From Deltaproteobacteria bacterium (GTDB taxonomy: Bacteria; Desulfobacterota; DSM-4660; Desulfatiglandales; Desulfatiglandaceae), in the NCBI GenBank assembly GCA_029933075.1, contig JAOZOW010000020.1:1-37982 (forward strand): DNA of 37,982 nucleotides. Direction: 5' to 3'. The number at the start of each line of letters is the position of its first letter. Position 1 is the stretch's first letter. A model generated the notes under the pieces. The model had not been told where the DNA came from and did no database searches. It was given only the letters and a program-made list of their open reading frames with translations. Of this stretch, positions 34,641 through 37,982 are shown in pieces. The position numbers and the translations under genes were made by a program.

Positions 34641-34731
34641 GATACCTGTTTTTCATATGAAAAATGTACCGTCCCCTGGCAAAAACACCGGCCGCAAGAA
34701 GCATTCCCACAACCGGCAGGAGGGTCATCAT
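34630..34731 (-). CDS. Possible 33-residue hydrophobic peptide overlapping the UDP-glucose dehydrogenase start
   Basis: An ATG at 34731 (doubled ATGATG) preceded by GAGAGA opens a 33-codon frame beginning MMTLLPVVGMLLAAGVFARG and ending in a basic tail (YIFHMKNRYHGI). It looks like a single membrane helix followed by positive charges. Its TGA overlaps the dehydrogenase start, which would couple their translation. The binding site is only moderate and no homologue is known to me, so it could be a chance frame. Confidence 0.3.
   Translation of the reverse strand: MMTLLPVVGMLLAAGVFARGRYIFHMKNRYHGI
34649..34664. promoter_or_regulatory. 16-base perfect palindrome upstream of UDP-glucose dehydrogenase
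   Basis: TTTTTCATATGAAAAA reads the same on both strands. It lies 9 bases before the dehydrogenase ATG, inside the small frame above. It could be an operator for a dimeric regulator or an AT-rich hairpin near the ribosome binding region. No second copy was noticed. Confidence 0.3.
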
Positions 34732-34805
34732 TCTCTCAAATCAGGTACTTATACCAGATAGTACTCGAAGAAGTCACTGAAAAAATCTTCGACATCCCAT
34801 AACAA

Positions 34806-36065
34806 TCAGAGCTCTTCAGGACCCCCCACTCTACCCAGCACGGCCGATGCCGCTGCCACAGCCGGACCCGCCAGATAGACCTCGCTTTTGGGGTGTCCCA
34901 TCCTGCCGACAAAATTTCTGTTGGTGGTGGAGACCGCCCGCTCCCCTTCCGCCAGCACACCCATATGCCCGCCAAGGCAAGGACCGCACGAGGGGGGACC
35001 TATCACGGCGCCCGCATTGAGAAGGGTTTCGATTATGCCTTCCTGGATGGCCTTTTTGTATACCGCTGGAGACCCGGGTATTACGATCAGCCTGGTGCCC
35101 CTGGCGACCGAACGACCTTTTAAGAGCTCTGCCGCCACTTTGAGGTCACATAGACGCCCGTTTGTACAGGAGCCGATGAACACCTGGTGGATACGCACCG
35201 GATCTACATGCGAGACAGGATGCACATTATCAGGCGAATGGGGAAGAGCCACCTGCGGTTCCATGCCGCTGACATCTATCTCCAGGGTATCCTGATACGA
35301 GGCGTCATGATCGCTCGAAAGATAAAGGCCCTTTTTCCCGGAATGATCTTCAACATAGGCCCTGGTAATCTCATCGGGTTCGAAAATGCCGTTTTTGGCC
35401 CCTGCCTCCACAGCCATGTTGGCCATGGTGAACCGATCCTCCATGGAAAGGCCCCGGACTACTTCACCCCTGAATTCCAGGGCCTTGTAAATGGCGCCAT
35501 CAACCCCCAGTCGGCCCAGGGTGTTAAGGATGAGGTCTTTTCCCCCGATCCAGGGGCCCAGACGGCCCCGGTAGGAGATTTTGATTGTTCCCGGCACCCT
35601 GAGCCAAATTTTTCCGATGGCCAGAATGACCCCCAGATCGGTGCTTCCCACTCCCGCTGAAAAGGCGCCTAAGGCGCCGTAAGTGCACGTGTGGCTGTCC
35701 GCTCCTATCACCAGGTCTCCCGGCGCCACGAGGCCCCTTTCCGGAAGGATCACATGCTCGATGCCGGATTCCCCTAACTCAAAGAAGTGCCTGATATCAT
35801 GCTGCCGGGCGAAATCGGCTAAAATTTTCACCTGCTGTGCCGATTCGATATCCTTGTTGGGCACGAAATGATCCTGTACCAAGGCTATCCGATTCGGGTC
35901 AAAGACCCGACCAGCCCCCAGATCCTTGAAGACCCGGATGGCAAGGGGCGCCGTGATGTCATTGGCGAGCGCCAGGTCCACCCTCGCCTCAATCAGATCC
36001 CCTTCACCAACCGAGTCCTTTCCCGCATGGAGGGCAAGGATCTTTTCTGTGATGGTCATGCCCAT
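34806..36065 (-). CDS. leuC: 3-isopropylmalate / citramalate dehydratase large subunit
   Basis: The 419-residue protein is an aconitase-superfamily large subunit. Cluster ligands are visible in FIGSCTNGR and GPPSCGPCLGGHMG, with VIGADSHTCTYGALGAFSAGVGSTDL in the first domain and STTNRNFVGRMGHP near the end. The size matches the short bacterial/archaeal LeuC/homoaconitase large-subunit type. Together with CimA, encoded 48 bases upstream, it probably dehydrates citramalate and isopropylmalate. The small subunit (leuD) does not follow as usual; the next genes make nucleotide sugars, so leuD must be elsewhere or outside the window. The ATG at 36065 has GGGGGA about 13 bases upstream; an ATG two codons on is an alternative. 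Confidence 0.9.
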   Translation of the reverse strand: MGMTITEKILALHAGKDSVGEGDLIEARVDLALANDITAPLAIRVFKDLGAGRVFDPNRIALVQDHFVPNKDIESAQQVKILADFARQHDIRHFFELGESGIEHVILPERGLVAPGDLVIGADSHTCTYGALGAFSAGVGSTDLGVILAIGKIWLRVPGTIKISYRGRLGPWIGGKDLILNTLGRLGVDGAIYKALEFRGEVVRGLSMEDRFTMANMAVEAGAKNGIFEPDEITRAYVEDHSGKKGLYLSSDHDASYQDTLEIDVSGMEPQVALPHSPDNVHPVSHVDPVRIHQVFIGSCTNGRLCDLKVAAELLKGRSVARGTRLIVIPGSPAVYKKAIQEGIIETLLNAGAVIGPPSCGPCLGGHMGVLAEGERAVSTTNRNFVGRMGHPKSEVYLAGPAVAAASAVLGRVGGPEEL

Positions 36066-36113
36066 AGAATAAAATTATCCCCCAATAATACTCAGGGATC
36101 TGTCTCCAATTCC

Positions 36114-37700
36114 CTACTTCCGGTTCATCTCCCCCAAATTCTCCTTTGAAAGCTTGTATTGCACGCTGTCCACAAGGGCCTGCCAGCTCGCTTCAATGAT
36201 GTTCTCAGAGACCCCGATGGTGGACCAGATTTCCTTTGCGTCCCTGGACTCGATCTGGACCCTCACCTTGGATGCCGTGGCCTTACTGCCGTCTATGACG
36301 CGGACCTTGAAATCCACCAGTCCCATTTCCTGGATCTGGGGAAAGAACTTGGCCAGGGCCTTCCTTAGTGCATTGTCCAAGGCATTTACCGGGCCCTCCC
36401 CTTCAGCAGCGGTAATCTCCTCCTCCTCTCCCACGGAGATCTTGATAGTGGCCTGGGCCGTGCTGGGCCCGTTGCGGTCCTTCTCTATGCTCACTCGGAA
36501 GCTTTCAAGCACAAAGGGCTCTTCAAACTGCCCTGTCACCTTCTTTATCAAAAGCTCGAGGGAGCCCTCAGCCGCATCAAACTGATATCCCTGGTCCTCC
36601 AGTTTCTTGATCTCGCGGACAATTCTCTGGCTGTCATACCCGTTTTCCCCTAAATGGAGATCCATTTCCCTTGCCTTGAACTCAATGTTGCTTTTCCCGG
36701 ATAGATCCGAGACCAGCACACGCCTTCTGTTCCCCACCAGCTCAGGGGACATATGTTCATAGGCGAAAGGCGTTTTCATGATCGCGCTCACGTGCACCCC
36801 GCCCTTGTGAGCAAAGGCGCTCTTGCCCACAAAGGGGCGATGGTTCAAAGGGGGTATGTTGGCCACCTCGCTTACAAACCGGGAAAGCTCGGTCAGATGC
36901 TTCAGTTTGGAAGAATCCACGCATAGGTATCCCATCTTGAGCTGGAGGATCCCGATCAGGGTAACCAGGTCGGCATTGCCGCACCGCTCGCCGTAACCGT
37001 TGATGGTTCCATGGACCATGGTAGCCCCGCACCGGACAGCGGTCAGGGAATTGGCTACGGCCAGACCGCAATCGTTGTGGGTGTGTATGCCAATCGGGAC
37101 CGGCAGTCGCGGCACGACATCTTCCATTATAGACTCTATTTCCGCGGGCATTGTCCCGCCGTTGGTATCACAGAGCACCACATGCTCGGCGCCGCCGCTC
37201 AGTGCCGCTTTTAGCGTCTTTAGCGCATAGGCGGGGTTAGCCTTATAGCCGTCGAAGAAATGCTCTGCATCGTATATGACGTGACGGTCCCGCTTCCTGA
37301 GATAAGCCACGGTCTGTTCTATCATGGCAAGGTTTTCATCAAGGGAGACCCCAAGGACCTCCCTTGCGTGCAGGTCCCAGCTCTTTCCGAACAGGGTCAC
37401 GGTATCGGTCTCCGTCTTTAAAAGCGCATGGATGTTATCGTCCTTCTCAGGTCGCACGCCAGGGCGCCTGGTGCTCCCAAAGGCCGTGAGCCGGGCGTTT
37501 TGGAGGGGCTCTTTTCGAGCCATCTGAAAAAACCGTGCATCTTTGGGATTGGAGCCGGGCCATCCCCCCTCAATGTATGGAATGCCGAATTCATCAAGCT
37601 TGTGGGCAATGCGGAGCTTGTCTTCGGCAGAAAGATTCACCTGCTCTCCCTGCGTGCCGTCCCTTAAGGTTGTATCGTAGAGGATGATTCTCTCGGGCAT
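36114..37700 (-). CDS. cimA: (R)-citramalate synthase
   Basis: The 528-residue enzyme condenses pyruvate and acetyl-CoA to (R)-citramalate, the entry step of the threonine-independent isoleucine route. Visible are ILYDTTLRDGTQGEQVNLS at the N-terminus (metal-binding Asp in TTLRDGTQ), IPYIEGGWPGSNPKD, HVVLCDTNGGTMP, IGIHTHNDCGLAVANS (HxH metal ligands) and INGYGERCGNADL. The PYIEGGWPGSNPKD form and length are those of CimA rather than LeuA. Residues about 390-520 form the LeuA-type regulatory domain, where isoleucine feedback binds in the family. It is preceded by an isoleucine attenuator, so both transcription and activity would respond to isoleucine. leuC follows in the same operon. Confidence 0.94.
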   Translation of the reverse strand: MPERIILYDTTLRDGTQGEQVNLSAEDKLRIAHKLDEFGIPYIEGGWPGSNPKDARFFQMARKEPLQNARLTAFGSTRRPGVRPEKDDNIHALLKTETDTVTLFGKSWDLHAREVLGVSLDENLAMIEQTVAYLRKRDRHVIYDAEHFFDGYKANPAYALKTLKAALSGGAEHVVLCDTNGGTMPAEIESIMEDVVPRLPVPIGIHTHNDCGLAVANSLTAVRCGATMVHGTINGYGERCGNADLVTLIGILQLKMGYLCVDSSKLKHLTELSRFVSEVANIPPLNHRPFVGKSAFAHKGGVHVSAIMKTPFAYEHMSPELVGNRRRVLVSDLSGKSNIEFKAREMDLHLGENGYDSQRIVREIKKLEDQGYQFDAAEGSLELLIKKVTGQFEEPFVLESFRVSIEKDRNGPSTAQATIKISVGEEEEITAAEGEGPVNALDNALRKALAKFFPQIQEMGLVDFKVRVIDGSKATASKVRVQIESRDAKEIWSTIGVSENIIEASWQALVDSVQYKLSKENLGEMNRK

Positions 37701-37724
37701 ATGTATTTCTCTCTCTTTTCCCCC

Positions 37725-37761
37725 AAAAAAAATCCGTTATCAGGGGACCTGATAACGGATT
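37725..37761 (-). terminator. Attenuator terminator before cimA
   Basis: On the minus strand a 14-bp perfect stem (37748-37761 with 37731-37744) closes a three-base loop and is followed directly by eight T residues (37725-37732, partly within the stem base). It ends 25 bases before the cimA start codon, so it would stop transcription of cimA unless the competing pairing forms. Confidence 0.9.
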
Positions 37762-37859
37762 GTTGAGGATCTTTCTTAAGTGTTCATGCCATCATTATCA
37801 GGCCCTGGGGCTCGGATCGCAACAGGGATATGGAAATCCCCGTTGCGCTGATAATGATG
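37762..37859 (-). promoter_or_regulatory. Leader RNA segment with competing stems (isoleucine attenuator)
   Basis: Arm 1 (37848-37859, the isoleucine codons) pairs perfectly over 12 bases with arm 2 (37790-37801). Between them is a 12-bp hairpin with one G-U pair (37836-37847 with 37818-37829, six-base loop). Arm 2 can instead pair over about 10 bases (one G-U) with the 5' arm of the terminator (CGTTATCAGG). This is the standard arrangement of pause stem, antiterminator and terminator in amino-acid attenuators. Confidence 0.85.
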
Positions 37860-37876
37860 ATTATGTTTTTCCTCAT
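37784..37876 (-). CDS. Isoleucine-rich attenuator leader peptide
   Basis: The 30-codon frame from ATG 37876 to TGA 37784-37786 encodes MRKNIIIIISATGISISLLR followed by SEPQGLIMMA. Codons 5-9 are ATA ATC ATC ATT ATC, five isoleucines in a row; three further isoleucines and three leucines follow. A ribosome waiting for charged isoleucine tRNA would cover arm 1 and free arm 2; a ribosome reaching the stop would cover arm 2 and allow the terminator. The binding site is weak. The peptide itself probably has no function. Confidence 0.85.
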   Translation of the reverse strand: MRKNIIIIISATGISISLLRSEPQGLIMMA

Positions 37877-37920
37877 TTCGTTATTACCCAAAAGACCCGA
37901 TAACTACAATGTAACAAGTA

Positions 37921-37949
37921 GTATTAATCGAAAATCTCGTGGCTGTCAA
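37921..37949 (-). promoter_or_regulatory. Promoter candidate for the leader-cimA-leuC transcript
   Basis: On the minus strand a consensus TTGACA (37944-37949) is followed, after exactly 17 bases, by TAATAC (37921-37926). The predicted start near 37914 lies about 38 bases before the leader-peptide ATG, giving a leader of roughly 190 bases to the terminator. The -35 is perfect; the -10 is a moderate match. Confidence 0.6.
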
Positions 37950-37982
37950 GCCTTATACCGGTTTTGCAACATCCCTGCCTGC

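Overview
The window looks like a chromosomal segment of an uncultivated anaerobic, probably Desulfobacterota (deltaproteobacterial) bacterium. This is an inference from gene content: two radical SAM enzymes, a DUF2284 metal-binding protein, citramalate-route isoleucine synthesis, dense transport operons, and ATP-grasp ligases. Protein-level resemblance was judged by eye; no database search was run. I saw no tRNA, rRNA, insertion sequence, CRISPR array or phage gene.

Layout. 1-649: decayed DNA holding a broken ACT-domain gene. 650-1000: a small membrane protein. 1172-2535 (minus): a two-gene operon, metallo-beta-lactamase-fold hydrolase then DUF2284 protein. 2792-7364 (plus): a membrane class III nucleotide cyclase followed 19 bases later by a 1069-residue protein joining a transporter-like membrane domain, helical repeats and a cyclic-nucleotide-binding domain, so producer and likely receptor of a second messenger sit together. 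7351-10669 (minus): two overlapping radical SAM genes, the first fused to a GNAT acetyltransferase. 10991-20916 (plus): a tightly packed operon of three ATP-grasp ligases, a complete Dpp/Opp-type peptide ABC transporter and an N-formylglutamate amidohydrolase-like enzyme, which reads as synthesis, transport and processing of a small amide-bonded or peptide-like metabolite. 20969-21805: an exported SUMF1-like protein. 22016-23554: a second cyclase, closely similar in its catalytic domain to the first.

23768-30244 (plus): an unusually long UDP-sugar dehydrogenase followed by a full Liv-type branched-chain amino acid ABC transporter (binding protein, two permeases, two ATPases). Both transport operons have a hairpin terminator just after the binding-protein gene, a common way to make more binding protein than membrane components.

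The right third (30252-37949) is all minus strand: a promoter, an isoleucine-rich leader peptide with a complete attenuator, cimA and leuC (citramalate route to isoleucine), then a UDP-glucose dehydrogenase and UDP-glucuronate decarboxylase pair making UDP-xylose, an exported protein of unknown function, an exported MORN-repeat protein and a previously hidden 59-residue protein.

The most notable finding is the attenuator before cimA: a 30-codon leader ORF with five consecutive Ile codons that themselves form one arm of a stem, a competing antiterminator pairing, and a 14-bp terminator with a U tract. Next are the paired cyclase/cyclic-nucleotide-receptor module and the ATP-grasp/peptide-transporter cluster.
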